Shown here one piece after another: positions 1-11,733 of a DNA stretch of 64,000 bases. The notes beneath the pieces were generated by a model that was not told the DNA's origin, made no database searches, and was given only the letters and a program-made list of their open reading frames with translations. Source of the DNA: Mucidula mucida (taxonomy: Eukaryota > Basidiomycota > Agaricomycetes > Agaricales > Physalacriaceae); contig JADNYV010000050.1 of assembly GCA_015501055.1 (NCBI GenBank), positions 1 through 64,000 on the forward strand. The letters are read 5' to 3'. Position 1 is the first letter of the stretch; each line of letters opens with the position of its first letter. The translations under genes and the position numbers were made by a program.

Positions 1-106
1 AAAGTAGGTAGGTATCGTAACTGTCTACGCTATTTTACCGACTACTGACTACGTATCTACGGAGCCCAAGAGCTCGTCACAAGTTCGCAATTGCCCAGCC
101 GACGTC

Positions 107-947
107 CCTCTGGTGTGAGGTAAGCCGAAGTTTTCCTGGGAACGGGGTTTGACCCGTAAACAGCGCCCACTGAAGTGCAACTGCCAAAAGTTCGTTCTCG
201 TGAGAGCGGCTACTTCCAGCACCCGAGGCAGTTATCTCTAACTGTTAGCCGGCGCTACTGGGACCAATGCACACGTATGTGGACGTGCGCTGGAATTAGG
301 AATCCGTCGATCTGTAAACAGGGAAAGGGAATAGGGGGAGTGTGCGATGATCAAACAGCAAAGTGCTGATCGACGATCAGGGATGTGTGGTAGGTGGTAG
401 AAAGTAGTTCCGATCTTCTGTTAGCGACTGACTAAGCCACGAGACTCAACCAGGTACCACAGCAAGAACTAAGGAAGAAAGCGTTCGCGTTCGTAAGACT
501 AGGCTAGGCCAGGTGTATAAACGAGATCGGAACTAAAGTACAATGATACTACACTACTGCTTATATACTAGTAAGTCTGTGTTTGAAGCTCCTTGTCCAT
601 ACGCGTTTCCACTAGGGATGCTCCACGCCCTTGACCCAGTGTTGTATGCTACTAGTCCGTGAAACCATTAAATACGAGTGGTGACTGCATGTAAGTAATA
701 ATACTGAAACGTCCATGTGTGCTACGAGTGTCGGTGGTGTGTATACAATAGGGAGTCCATGAGGTATCGGCATGTATGATGTCATCCATGTGTTGGGCGT
801 GTGTCCGACATGAGTACGGCTTCGGTAATGAAAAGGGATATGATTGGTGACGAAACAGATGATGAAACGGTCCGTTGGTTGATAAGACAAGGCTCCCGAT
901 AAGATATGATAAGATGTGAAAATGTGAAAATATGGCGATTCATAACA
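107..947. repeat. 841-bp tandem repeat, unit A
   Basis: This is the first of two head-to-tail units with a period of 841 bases. It starts at CCTCTGGTGTGAGGTAAGCC and ends at ATATGGCGATTCATAACA. The next unit repeats it almost base for base with scattered single-base differences. No protein family is recognisable inside. A 64-codon open frame is present in both units only because the DNA is duplicated. There is no clear TG...CA terminus or primer-binding site, so I do not call it an LTR. Confidence 0.9.
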
Positions 948-1788
948 CCTCTGGTGTGAGGTAAGCCGAAGTTTTCCTGGGAACGGGGGTTGACCCGTAA
1001 ACAGCGCCCACTGAAGTGCAACTGCCAAAAGTTCGTTCTCGTGAGAGCGGCTACTTCCAGCACCCGAGGCAGTTATCTCTAACTGTTAGCCGGCGCTACT
1101 GGGACCAATGCACACGTATGTGGACGTGCGCTGGAATTAGGAATCCGTCGATCTGTAAACAGGGAAAGGGAATAGGGGGAGTGTGCGATGATCAAACAGC
1201 AAAGTGCTGATCGACGATCAGGGATGTGTGGTAGGTGGTAGAAAGTAGTTCCGATCTTCTGTTAGCGACTGACTAAGCCACGAGACTCAACCAGGTACCA
1301 CAGCAAGAACTGAAAGAGAAAGTGTTCGTGTTCGTAAGACTAGGCTAGGCCAGGTGTATAAACGAGATCGGAACTAAAGTACAATGATACTACACTACTA
1401 CTTATATACTAGTAAGTCTGTGTTTGAGACTCCTTGTCCATACGCGTTTCCACTAGGGATGCTCCACGCCCTTGACCCAGTGTTGTATGCTACTAGTCCG
1501 TGAAACCATTAAATACGAGTGGTAACTGCATGTAAGTAATAATACTGAAACGACCATGTGTACTACGAGTGTCGGCGGTGTGTATACAATAGGGAGTCCA
1601 TGAGGTATCGGCATGTATGATGTCATCCATGTGTTGGACGTGTGTCCGACATGAGTACGGCTTCGGTAATGAAAAGGGGTATGATCGGTGACGAAACAGA
1701 TGATGAAACAGTCCGTTGGTTGATAAGACAAGGCCCCCGATAAGATATGATAAGATGTGAAAGTGTGAAAATATGGCGATTCATAACA
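948..1788. repeat. 841-bp tandem repeat, unit B
   Basis: This is the second copy, beginning directly where unit A ends. Differences from unit A are small substitutions (for example near 1310 and 1550). Unit B abuts a kinase-like gene fragment at about 1790-1840, so the array may have grown inside or next to that gene. Confidence 0.9.
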
Positions 1789-1836
1789 TTGTGCTCTCCA
1801 TATTGATTGTCGCTCCCACCTGACTTCTGATGCTAG

Positions 1837-2199
1837 ACAACAATTGATGAGATTGACGAGATCCTTCAGCAAATGCATGCTGATGATGCAGCTGTACGAC
1901 CCACGGCTATTACGGCCTACAAAGGGATTGCGGCCGTGTATTGCAGAATCCTGCCTAATGACCTTGATATGCCGGTTGAACAGCCGCTGATAGAATACCC
2001 GAGGAGCTTTTCAACTAGTAATTCCTCTAACATGGGGAAACTGAAGACAAGCTCAGTGCGTACAGTTAGAGGATCCCAATGCAATGTTGACTGCAACTCA
2101 TTCACACTCTTTCTAGCAGTAAATCTCTGTCCTGGTCCCTGTGCCTCTTTGCGGAATGTTAGTGCATCAGGTACTGTGCACTGCCAACCGCTGTGCTAA
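1837..2199 (+). pseudogene. Kinase-like protein, C-terminal fragment
   Basis: After a splice-acceptor-like TGATGCTAG the reading frame gives TTIDEIDEILQQMHADDA, then an RPTA motif and a segment ending in a YCRI motif. The same order of motifs occurs at the end of the kinase-like gene at 5.2-6.4 kb (TEIDTILQQM, RPTA, YCRI), so this is the C-terminal lobe of a paralogue. No catalytic loop or N-lobe precedes it; the tandem repeat takes their place. The frame then runs on into sequence without similarity and stops at 2199. I infer a truncated pseudogene. Confidence 0.6.
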
Positions 2200-3140
2200 G
2201 AAAACGCCACAGTCTTGTCTAGACTGGACTACCGATACGCCAAGCACAGCGCCCACGGAGTGTGTCCTTGTGTTCGCCCCCTAGAGCTTATCAATGTCTT
2301 TGCCTCCAGTCTCTGTCGTTCCCAATGAAGACTTCTCATCTCAAGCACCGGACTCGCCCAATCCAGTTTCATCGTGCTGCTGCCTGGGCCCCAACCTGCT
2401 ATGCCTTCCCATCAAAGCTTATGTAAGGGATACATGACAAGGAGACATCACACGGATATATGGGAGAATAGGAATGTGGGGATTCTTAGAAACGACTCGA
2501 ATGACTGGGGTATGTTTTAATGATTGGAGTGTATCTACTGATACTTGAAATAAGACTAGGTATTTATACTGGATAAATAGGATGAGTAATAGTAGTAAGG
2601 TAAGAGAGTCCTAATTAACCGAGGGAGACAGCTGCCATACCAAGAGACAAGAGACAAGACACAAAGGAGTGTGTAAACATGGGATAGAATGTACCCGTGT
2701 TAAATGAGAGTGTTACGCGTCGAGAGACGCGTATCGGAATCGGGGATCGGAGAGAAGTAACGTACGATCGTTACAGCTTAGCATGGTTTCTGGTAAAGGA
2801 TTATGTGGAGAGTGTTGACATTCAAAGTAGGATCGCTCGCAACGGTGCCCCGTCATGTCCTCGTACGGGTAGCCGCCTCGCTCCCTCAATCTGCCCCACC
2901 GAGCCATTGCCTATCGACGGCTCGGCTATACGTGGTAAAAATGCCCTTTAGCCGCGATCGTGTAGAGCTCGCACTCGGGGACCGGGAAGGCGCGTATGAG
3001 CTTGACACAGATGAATGATGGGAAATCGGGTATTAGCATGGTGTGTTTTCATGAGAGGGAGTGTGGAGAGATGTTATTTAAATGGCGGGTGTGTTGGGAC
3101 GAAAAGCTAACGGCTCATCGTTACCCTCCCAGTGTCAAGG
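2200..3140. other. Intergenic, no supported gene
   Basis: Several short open frames lie on both strands but none shows a known motif or a convincing intron chain. The right end is the promoter side of the DUF3237-like gene. Confidence 0.5.
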
Positions 3141-3840
3141 ATGTTCTCGCCGGCGGTCAAGTTCTTCACCGCAGCTCTAGCCCTCTGCACTGTTGCCGTC
3201 CAGGCTCAGCCGACGTTCACCAAGGTCTTTAGCGGGCTCCTGGGTTTCGATGATATGGCGACGATAGATGGTCCGTTCGGTACACGGGCGCTGTACACGT
3301 TCACTGGGTAGGCGTCATCCTTTGTCTCGTCAGGCACACCTCGACTAACGCATTATTAGCGGCAACCTAACGAACGCGAACACCGGCGCATTAGCTGGCA
3401 CGTTCTTGACCGCGGGCGGCGGCGACCTTGGGATCGCGTCTACGAACAATGGGATGTTTTATGCGAACATCCGCGGGATCGTGCAGTGGACGGACGGGAC
3501 GTTTGCGTACTTGGAGGCGGTGGGGAGTGGGGCGTTCACTGGCACGGTCGCTAACACTTACCTGTGCGTGCCTCGCGCGGCCCATTATGCTGACTGAGGC
3601 CTGAGGATGTGCAGCCACGTCGAGACCAACTCGTCGACGTACTCTGGGCTTGAGACGCAGTTCTTGTTCATGGATCTTGATGTGACGACGATGCCGAATG
3701 TCATTGGGATCTATGCTTTGGTGGGTTGGGTGTTTTTGTTTCACTGTTGTGATTCTGATTTGGAGGTTAGGATTAGAAATCTAGAAGGGGAGGGCGGCGC
3801 GTACAGAGAACCAAAGGCCCGGACTGAACCTATAATTTAA
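3141..3840 (+). CDS. Secreted DUF3237 (UPF0311)-like protein
   Basis: Three exons (3141-3307, 3360-3563, 3615-3840) join in frame to about 198 residues. Both introns are 51-52 bases with GT-AG ends. Residues 1-20 form a signal peptide: a hydrophobic run FFTAALALCTVAV followed by AQA, so the product is probably secreted. The mature part resembles the DUF3237 beta-barrel family, with segments ALYTFTGGNLTNANTGALAG, MFYANIRGIVQWTDG and NTYLHVETNSSTYSGLETQF. The biochemical role of this family is unknown. The tail after VIGIYALVG is low in similarity, so the true end could lie after one more intron. I see no frame break. Confidence 0.72.
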
Positions 3841-5226
3841 TGTATTTATACAAGAACACTGTTGACGGTCACTTTCAATGTCTCCAAAACGCCTGTAGCG
3901 AACTCGTCCGTGTATCGCACTGCGTGAATTTAAATTTCGTCCCTCAGAAAGGCGGGATTAAAGTTTAGAGTTCTTGGGAGACGAGTGAGTGACCACCGCT
4001 GAGCAACACGAAGTATATATGCGAGTTGAGCGGCGGTGCTGAGCGGCGAGTCTATTTTGACGCGTGGTTTTTGGTTCTCTGGTCCTACCGACTCCGAACT
4101 CTCTTCAATTCATTATACAGTTCTGATCCGCGATTCAGAGGTGTTCATTTAAGCAGCTTTGGTGCCAAATAAAGCCTCAGTTTGGCGTTGATTTTGAATT
4201 GAAGAAGGAACGCACTAGGACATCGTGCTAAAGCAAAGGGTCACAAGGTGATTGGTATGCAGAGCTATCGCTAGTATCATCGGTCCACTTACCGCGGACG
4301 CCCGTAGGAGCTGAGAATCGCTTGAGGCTTCCTCTTTGAGCGAGGGGAAAGACATAAATAACCTGTGGCGTTTATGAATTATTGGCGATCTGCCATGAAC
4401 GACGCGAGCCGCAGTACTGTTTCAATAGAGATGCAACGATAAGGTCGACCGCCGGTACACATACAGCTACCGAAATAGATTTTAGGAATCAGCTGTTGAT
4501 ACAAATAAATAGAGCATTCATGCGTGTTCTTCTGCCGCCCAGTTGGCATCATGCAAGTCCTCGTGCCATCTGATAGTTCGTCGCTCAATCGTTGCTGCTA
4601 GGAAGCGTGCTCACTGCTTCTTGACAAATGAGTACGTGAGCGTGGCGATCCGGAAGTCGCGGGTGGGTTCGCTGAAACGATGAAACGATGTCATAAGCCG
4701 ACTACGCACTAAGTGCTCAGGTACAAAGAATAGTAAAGTCACATAAGTAATCGAAGAAGAAAGAAAGAACCATCAACCATTGCAGTTGTGAGATAGAAAT
4801 TTTGGTAGGACAATAGGTTTCTGCCTCGCCTTGACTTGAAGATCTGTTGGTGGCCGATTCCTCCGTTGTAATCTCCCCAAATCCTTCACTGAACGTGTGC
4901 CGCCTGCGTCACCTGAGACTTTCAGCAAGGTTCACACGGTCGTCGGTAGTAACGCAACTTGGCGTGAGCCACGAGAATGCCGTCGAGATCTGTGTCACTC
5001 ATTGCGCTCGCGACATCTGTCGCTGCTGTATCCTGTTATATTCTAACTCGTGAATGGTGGTCTAGGTCTAGTCGTAAACGGCTGCGTCGCTCCCTAGTTC
5101 GTTTTATGGGTAGATTCATCTTCGGGACTGACAAAACATCGTTAACAGCTTCCGCATGACCTGATTTCTTGGAGACACGCTGGAGGACACGAAAGCGACT
5201 CGCAGTATCCCGATCCATGGGCGATT
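3841..5226. other. Intergenic, no supported gene
   Basis: I see only short unsupported frames. Part of 4.85-5.2 kb may be degraded upstream sequence of the kinase-like gene, but no motif confirms this. Confidence 0.4.
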
Positions 5227-6373
5227 ATGCACCAGTCTGGCTTCTGGGAAGAACTAGGTTACAGACTCTGGCTCCCACACTCGCGTATCAGCCGCATCCT
5301 TTGCGCCCATGAGCAATGGGGGTTTCCAAAAACCACCTTGGGACATCATTTCTTAGAGAATCCTCGAGCCATAACACTGTTCCACATAAAAGTGGGTGTA
5401 CTATTTCCCCCGAAGTTCTATCTAACGTATTTCAGAATGCACTTATCCGTCCGGCGCGCCACTCCGTTGGCTTCGACGTGGTCATTCGTGTTGTCTCAGC
5501 AGGGAAACAGGGTAGCTCTGAGATACAGATATTGCGCCAACTTGCGACTGGGAAACACATCCTACAACCGTCAAATCACGTTCTCCCCATGTTCCAGGAG
5601 ATCGATTTCGACGACATTGTTTTTGGAATATTTCCATACGTCTCTGCTTGTGTGCTGGACATCTTCGATACGGGTACAGCAGGTGAAATGATCAACCTTA
5701 TTCTTCAAGCACTCGAAGTAGGCTCACCTCTGCTCTTCATTGGGTCTCGATGAATGACTATGTCTCGATGATCAGGCTACAACTTACATCCACCAGTGCT
5801 TCATTGCGCACCAGGTGAGCTCCTGGTTTGTCCCATGAGTATCGAGGATAACTGTGCAGGATCTTTTTCTGGATAATTTTCTCATTGAATATCAACCTCG
5901 CCCGTTGGTCAATGAAATACCGACACTATCTCCTCGCCTGTATCTTATTGATTTCGAGACTGCTGTCTCGTTTCCTGCAGACTCCCGTCCCGAAGACAGG
6001 CTTGTCTACAAACACCCTTTTGGTGATGACTTCAGCCGTCCTTTAGCACCGGAACTCAATAACAAACGGGTTCCATTTGATCCTTTTGCTCTGGATGTTT
6101 GGCAGTTGGCTTATAAAATGGTTCCATTCAGTGTCCGTCTCATCTGTCTCGATTATCGTTCAATGAGCTGACCCCGGATATTGATTTTAGACAACGAGCA
6201 CTGAAATCGACACTATCTTGCAGCAAATGTGCGCAAACGATCCTCTTACCCGGCCCACAGCTCAGAAGGCATATGAGAGTATTACGAGCGTCTACTGTCG
6301 TATACCACCTGTGGAGTTGGATGTACAAGTCGTGCAACCACCGGAAGACTTCAGCCAAGAGCCTTTAGAGTAG
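5227..6373 (+). CDS. Kinase-like protein (atypical, basidiomycete type)
   Basis: Protein-kinase fold pieces appear in order. An opening FWEELGYRLW segment is followed by an N-lobe with VVIRVV and EIQIL, then a hinge region with DDIVFGIFPYVS. Two introns (after QALE and inside the catalytic loop) join to give TYIHQCFIAHQDLFLDNFLIEY, in which HQD-LF-DN replaces HRDLKxxN. DFG is replaced by DFE in YLIDFETA. The end carries an RPTA motif and stops at 6373. Catalytic Asp and Asn are kept, but HRD and DFG are altered, as is common in the large kinase-like families of Agaricomycetes. The N-terminal part changes frame near 5320-5440 and may contain an intron or an indel. Activity and substrate are unknown. 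Confidence 0.62.
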
Positions 6374-7678
6374 TTTAGCGCTGTATAGCGTGCCACATCA
6401 TGCTTGTCTCAGATTTTCTTCGAACTTGAAATTTACGGGCAGTTAAAGACAGGCAGGCGCAAGGGAGCCTAAGAGTTAAGTGAGCATGCGTATGTGCGAA
6501 GCTCGACGCAGTTGTCGATGCATCAATCGTCGTTGTCAGTCGCTGTGATTGATGTTTAGTTGAGTTTCAATTTCCGCAGATCTACGTGCAGCCACGGAAC
6601 CACATCATCAATGCTGAAAGCACATCCCCGAGGCTAACACAGCTGTGGGCATGATGGTGTCGGAAATTAAAGCTGCATATCTTCAAGTGATCAGCGATTA
6701 TATTCAACCCCAACCGACGAAGTTCAAGGTGTACCCATCTGATACTACGCCACCGTTCGCGATGTGGCGACTTGTACATAACTGTGGGTCCATTCAAGTC
6801 TGAATCGATGTATTTATACTTCTATTCCGTTATCGCAAGGGCGAATAAAGGCAGCCTCGTTGAGAAGTATCTCCATCGTCCAAATTCTGTAACCGCCTCT
6901 CCTACTAGTACACGATATCGCCTTTTGTGTTCGCTCATTCCAATTCTACGCGCTTCTATCATGACTTATCACGGTCCCAGACAATGGACTGTCAACCTAC
7001 CAACTTCAGTGGAACGTCTCGGAACTCCGTAGGGGCTAGGCATGACCGTCTTCGATATGCTCTAACATTTCCAAAGCACAATTGGACTATCACCCTCGGC
7101 GGAACAGCCTACGTCGGTAGATTTGCGGGCCTTTACGAGGGATCGACTCGTAAACCCACCGTACGTCGTTCCTGTTCCCGCTTGGTATCCATCGCACTCA
7201 TGAATCCCGTTAGGATTATCTGCGTATCCAGTTCTCCGATGGTAGATATTGGAAGGATGAAAAGAGATTGTTTCGTCGCACAGAGTAAGTTTGGCTTTAT
7301 TCCGTGAACAACTTAAATCTGAGCGCGACACAGCCGACGAATTACACCGTCACCTTTTGGTGATCTGTTCGAGGATTGATCCGTCAAGTCGATGAGCATT
7401 TCTTCGTTCGTCCTTCTCCAGCCGTGGATAAACCGTCTGTACCTCGAGCTACCATTTCTGCCTGCTGTTTGTGTCGTGTACTAGTGTTGTGTATTGACCA
7501 TGCAAATTAGTCCTTTTCGCCGATCTAGTAAGTCGTCAAATGAAAGGCGAGCATGAAGTTGTCGCTGAGCTCAGAACCCAATGGTCTTGGTCTTTCAGCG
7601 CACCGGTGTTGTCATGCTACGACTTGAAGCACAGTCATTTGAAGCGTGTTTTGATTACTTACAACGGTTGCGAGGTAG
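6374..7678. other. Intergenic, no supported gene
   Basis: Open frames of up to 126 codons occur on the plus strand at 6.77-7.31 kb, but no domain, repeat or intron pattern supports them. It may hold a fast-evolving or broken gene. Confidence 0.4.
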
Positions 7679-8599
7679 TTAGTGTACATTGAAGTGTAGG
7701 ACATCGAATCCTTCTCCATATGCTTCGTCCCAGTTGAAATGACTATCTCGATTTTCCCTACCAAAAGCTTCAATCAGATGCGCAGCCTGCTCTTCACCGT
7801 TAACAACGGGCTTTGCATCCTCAAGAGTCTTTCCCGTAGCGCCCTGTCCCCAGATGTGCTGCAAGTCCGGTGTGAGATACGTCCCAATCCAACGGAACGT
7901 CAAACTGATCCGGTCCCCCCTCTCTTCCGCGTTCTTGAGATGCTCAGGTCTATTATCCGTGTGTATCCCATGCACCCAAACGCGATTGCTGGTCAGTCCC
8001 AGCACGAACATGCTGTTATGGGGCAGCGGCACGCGTTGCACCTTCTTCGGCCCGGCGTCGCGTTTGGTGCGTAAGAACATGGTACGCTGTGCGCCGAGCG
8101 AGACATTGACGATAGACGAGTCGCGCACGACATCTATGGTCTTGTCAGAGTGTTCAGAGATGTAGTCGGCACCAGAACGATAGTGTTGTATCAAGACGTG
8201 ATTGACAGGGTGGTTTAAAGTGAGGGAGGCGCGTGCAGCGATGTCTGCGACGGTAGGAGTGAAGGGACGCAGAGGAGGAGATTCATCTGCTGGATGGCGA
8301 TAAAGGGGTATACTTCCGTCCGGCTCGACATTCCTTGCACAGCTACGCGTCGCGGAACTTCGCCACCTTCGTCGGAAATTGTGTTAGGCAGGTAATGACT
8401 GTGTAAGGGGAAGCCTACCCCGATGATACATGGTTGCCCATTCCACCTCGTTCTTCATTAGCTCAAATGCTACGCTAGCGAGCTCATCGTCGAGAATATG
8501 CTCGACTAGTCGTATATCACCTTCCCCTATAGTGTCGCCAATGCCAAGGATTGGACTGTTAGATTGTCCTTGTTGGGGCTTTACTGGTGATTGAAACAT
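7679..8599 (-). CDS. AlkB-like 2-oxoglutarate/Fe(II) dioxygenase
   Basis: Exon 1 (8599-8419) and exon 2 (8366-7679) are separated by a 52-base GT-AG intron and encode about 285 residues. The Fe(II)-binding H-x-D is in DYISEHSDKT, the distal His in RVWVHGI, and the 2-oxoglutarate-binding Arg pair in RISLTFR. The upstream HRGGEVPR and DGSIPLYRHP segments match fungal AlkB-domain oxygenases, so oxidative demethylation of nucleic acid is the likely chemistry (family knowledge). One problem: GGEVPRRVAVQG and EPDGSIPLY lie in different frames, so one base seems to be missing near 8320-8335. I chose the ATG at 8599, downstream of a TATA-like stretch; an in-frame ATG at 8647 is an alternative. Confidence 0.75.
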
Positions 8600-8987
8600 T
8601 CGTTTGCAAGACAGAAGGGAGGGGGTGTATTTATATATTCGCCACACTGAATGATGAACGTAAGAGGCAGAATGCGATCAATGACTCATGATCTTGACTC
8701 GACTCGATCGAACTAGACTTCGCGTAGAGTCATGAAGAAATATGAACCACATACGAGAACATTCCTCGAGGTCAGGCTAGACAGCTTCGAGCTACATAAA
8801 TGTGATCATGAAATGGTACTGGGTATCGTACACCGAGTTGCTACAACAACGTTAACAGGAAGACAAGTGTCGCCGTCTACGTATAAACTGTTTGTATACA
8901 AAAGCCTGACGGCACAATAATTCAGAGATGCTAATACAACGGAGCTACACTGTAAGCGTGTGAGCAAACACCGACATGTGCTCTTCC
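8600..8987. other. Intergenic between AlkB-like and DUF6534 genes
   Basis: It holds the AlkB-like upstream region with AT-rich TATA-like sequence near 8630 and the 3' flank of the minus-strand DUF6534 gene. No gene is seen. Confidence 0.5.
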
Positions 8988-10403
8988 TCAAACGTGCTTA
9001 CCAGTCAACTTGGCGTTCATCTTGGAGTCTGTCGACGGCATTCGGCCGTTGGCCGCCCAGTCCGAGTCGTCATCCACATGCGTCTCGTGTGTCTTCGATA
9101 CAGCGATGTTAAGGCTCTGAGCAGTCAACTGTTGCGCCCTCCGATTCATAGCCTACTGATGATTAGCATATCATCCAGCGTCGCATTAGACTCAAATCAC
9201 GGACCTGAAGATCCACAGAATTGGTGCTGTACGAGTTGTCAATCTCTCTAACTCTGATACGGGCATTGAGAGACTGTCGTTCCTAGGTTAGCAAACGAGA
9301 TTATATGCACAAAGAGAACCGTACTGTCAAGAAGGTGATCCTTTTGTCAAATCAGTAAAGAACGAGGATGGGTGCAAAGAACAACTCACGTGTAGAAACG
9401 TCCAAGGTTCACAGTGAACGCGGTGTGGATGTTGGTACCTTCCTTCGTTTTACCAATGACCAGGATCAGAATCTAAGGGGTTGGGAGTCGGCGTGCGGAT
9501 CTAGTAACAAGTACACAGTGTAGGCTTACCGTGCAAAGGGTCACTGGTATTGCAGACTGGAGCGAAACCTGCATGTACCTCGACAAGATCCTATTGGTAC
9601 CTTAAAGGATATGAGAACGCCTGCGTCGATACTATACGGCGACGACTCACGCTCAAACCCAGTTTTACGCCGCCAGAGGTAGAAAACCATCAAGGAACTG
9701 CATTTTTGTCGCCATCAGGCCATCGTGCCCAACGGGGCAACAAAGTTCACGTACCTCAGGATGGTATCACAGGCCACGTTCAGTGCAAGCCATGCATACC
9801 CCACATTCACGACCGTAGCACGATCCACCACCTCCGACTTGAGCTGCAGCTGCACAGACGTCATGCAGCCAAGTACGGCAGGGCCCAAAATAAGTAACAC
9901 AAGCGCCCCATACAAAACCCAGCTCGTGGAGAATTTGCGAATCCGATTGGCAAGAAAGAGCTGTACGGGGAGTGCGGACCTGCGTACCATGTGCTCTAAT
10001 GAGTACGCTATCCGCCAAGGAGATATACGGGATACATACAGTGTGGAAAAGAGCGGCGATAGATTGATGTTCCAAGGAGTAGACACCAGTACGTTGAAAT
10101 CCGCAAAGTGTACGATGACATACTTCCAAAGCGCGGTAACATTGTTGATGGTAACGAAAACATCGAGAATTCCCAACCAAATGACCGTGCAGCTGAGAGC
10201 GGGCGGCGACGTGAGAACGTACATTGTACTAGAAACGACGAGGAACGCACATGATGATCTTGCTGTCGTTGAACTTGGACATGAAGTAGGTGATGCACAT
10301 CACCCCGCACACCGCCAGAAGGAAAGAGCTGCCGACGACAGCAAACACCATAGGTCCTATGATCTCTCGAATGGCCACCTTTTGATCGGACGGCTCTGCC
10401 ATG
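8988..10403 (-). CDS. DUF6534 membrane protein, copy 1
   Basis: About eight exons on the minus strand start at MAEPSDQKVAIREIIGPMVF and end at 8988. Checked introns are 10250-10193 (58 bases) and 10039-9980 (60 bases), with further ones after 9755, 9658 and 9530. Signature segments of the family are ITYFMSKFNDSKII, PVQLFLANRIRKFS, VGYAWLALNVACDTILR, RTNRILSRYMQ, NIHTAFTVNLGRFYT and SLNARI. The protein has about seven hydrophobic helices and a polar C-terminal tail. DUF6534 proteins have no known function. The splice after GRFYT does not keep frame as cleanly as in copies 2 and 4 (an in-frame TGA lies at the equivalent donor), so the tail may be altered. It is divergent from the wax-synthase-like gene at 10990, 586 bases away. 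Confidence 0.8.
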
Positions 10404-10989
10404 GTGGGGGAGAGGGGATGGAGGAAGGAAGATATCAAGAGAAGAGTAAGTCATCTCCATTGCTTATATCCGCAGATAGCTGCCATTTCACGGAAGTTAG
10501 CCAACTCCCATGGGAAACAGGCGCGAGTACCACGGGAAATAGGCAAGTCTACTATCTTCCTGATCTGGACAGGACGGGAAGCGACCATCACGCATCATGG
10601 ATTAACATGATGGAGACTCGGAGACTCGGTGGCCAACGAATAACCAGTCAATGACGGTCTCGGCACGGAGGCACATGGTGGCTATAATAAAAGGGACCTT
10701 TTCCCTCACTGAGTTCCGGCCCACGAGAGCGAAGCACGAGAGGCCATCCGACACAGAGTGAAGATCAATGTTCGCACCCGTGCCCAATTTTAAATAGAGC
10801 TGACTTCTCGAAGCCCAAGTGAGGTCCATGGAAAGATTATCTGAAGTAGATACGGTGTACAAAGTCGGCTCACATTGGGTTCACACATGTTCGAGTCCCA
10901 TCATGAACATCAGAATGTGACCTGCGACCCTCATCAGTCAAGGATAGCAAGTAATACAGTCCCATCTTACATACCTTGAATGTCCCATC
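10404..10989. promoter_or_regulatory. Divergent promoter region, pair 1
   Basis: This 586-base region lies between the start codons of the DUF6534 and wax-synthase-like genes, which point away from each other. It probably carries the promoters of both. A TATAATAAAAG stretch lies near 10682. No protein gene is supported in it. Confidence 0.5.
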
Positions 10990-11733
10990 ATGGAGGAGCA
11001 CAACATCCATACGCGAGAAGTGTTCATTTTTGCAGTGGCCTGCCTCGTCGGTTCATTGGTCGTAAAGCCATCCTTCCCACGTTGGATCTTCTTCCTCGGC
11101 ACCCTTTCCATGACCTATCTTTACACGACGACGTCAGGCAACATGGGCTTCGACGTCGCCATCGCGCCGTGCGGCATCTGGTTCCTCCTCACGGCTTCAG
11201 ATATGATACTTCTCTCGGAGCCTCAGCGCGAATTTCGGTGGGTGCGCCAGAAGCAGACGGACATCGAAAAGGCGCCCTTCAGCTCGCGCCTGAAGTGGGG
11301 CCTGCGTCTATTGTCGAGTATGCGCGGAGTTGGGTGGAACTTCGAGCCTAAAATCTTTCGTCCAAGAGCAGCCCGGGGCACGTCCCGAATGTCCTTCCTC
11401 GCGAAGCATGTCGGCGCATTCTTTCTATGGCTTGTAGCAAGGGACATCGCTACACTTTACATCGGGCAGTCGCCAGCGTTCACAAAGGAGGGCATACCGC
11501 TTACGGATCGACCATGGTATTGGAGACTGCCCGACACGTTTTTCAACGTGATGGCGATCGAGTGCGGAGTAGTGCTAGTTCATAGCCTTGTTTGTCTGGT
11601 GTCGGTGGCCTTACATCTATCGCGTCCGGAGGACTGGACGCACTCGTTTGGAAACTGGGGCGACGCGTATACGATTCGTCGACTTTGGGGGTCATCTCCG
11701 GGAAGGACAATGTCACATTCCTCATTCACTTAA
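10990..11733 (+). CDS. Wax-synthase-like MBOAT acyltransferase, copy 1 (C-terminus missing)
   Basis: The N-terminal two thirds of a wax-synthase-domain membrane protein: VVKPSFPRWIFFLGTL, TASDMILLSEPQREFRWVRQ, GLRLLSSMRGVGWNFEP and HLSRPEDWTHSFGNWGDAYT. These are also found in the four full copies here. Such proteins are integral membrane O-acyltransferases; fungal relatives acetylate terpenoids or form wax esters (family knowledge). In full copies IRRFWG is followed by introns, a WHQ-LR exon and a C-terminal exon with the MBOAT histidine. Here the frame runs through into SSPGRTMS and stops at 11733, and neither later exon is found before 12380. I infer a truncated gene, probably inactive. 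Confidence 0.75.
   Translation: MEEHNIHTREVFIFAVACLVGSLVVKPSFPRWIFFLGTLSMTYLYTTTSGNMGFDVAIAPCGIWFLLTASDMILLSEPQREFRWVRQKQTDIEKAPFSSRLKWGLRLLSSMRGVGWNFEPKIFRPRAARGTSRMSFLAKHVGAFFLWLVARDIATLYIGQSPAFTKEGIPLTDRPWYWRLPDTFFNVMAIECGVVLVHSLVCLVSVALHLSRPEDWTHSFGNWGDAYTIRRLWGSSPGRTMSHSSFT

Noticed and set aside
175..369. 64-codon frame, exactly duplicated at 1016-1210
   Set aside because: The identity follows from the 841-bp DNA duplication. There is no family match and no sign of coding constraint.
107..1788. Pair of LTRs of a retrotransposon
   Set aside because: The units abut with no internal region, and there are no TG/CA ends, primer-binding site or target duplication.
3391..3744. 117-codon minus-strand Arg/His-rich frame
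   Set aside because: It is antisense to the DUF3237-like exons, which splice cleanly and encode a signal peptide.
9725..10654. 309-codon plus-strand open frame
   Set aside because: It is the antisense of the DUF6534 copy 1 exons, which have family motifs and proper introns; the plus-strand frame has no motif.
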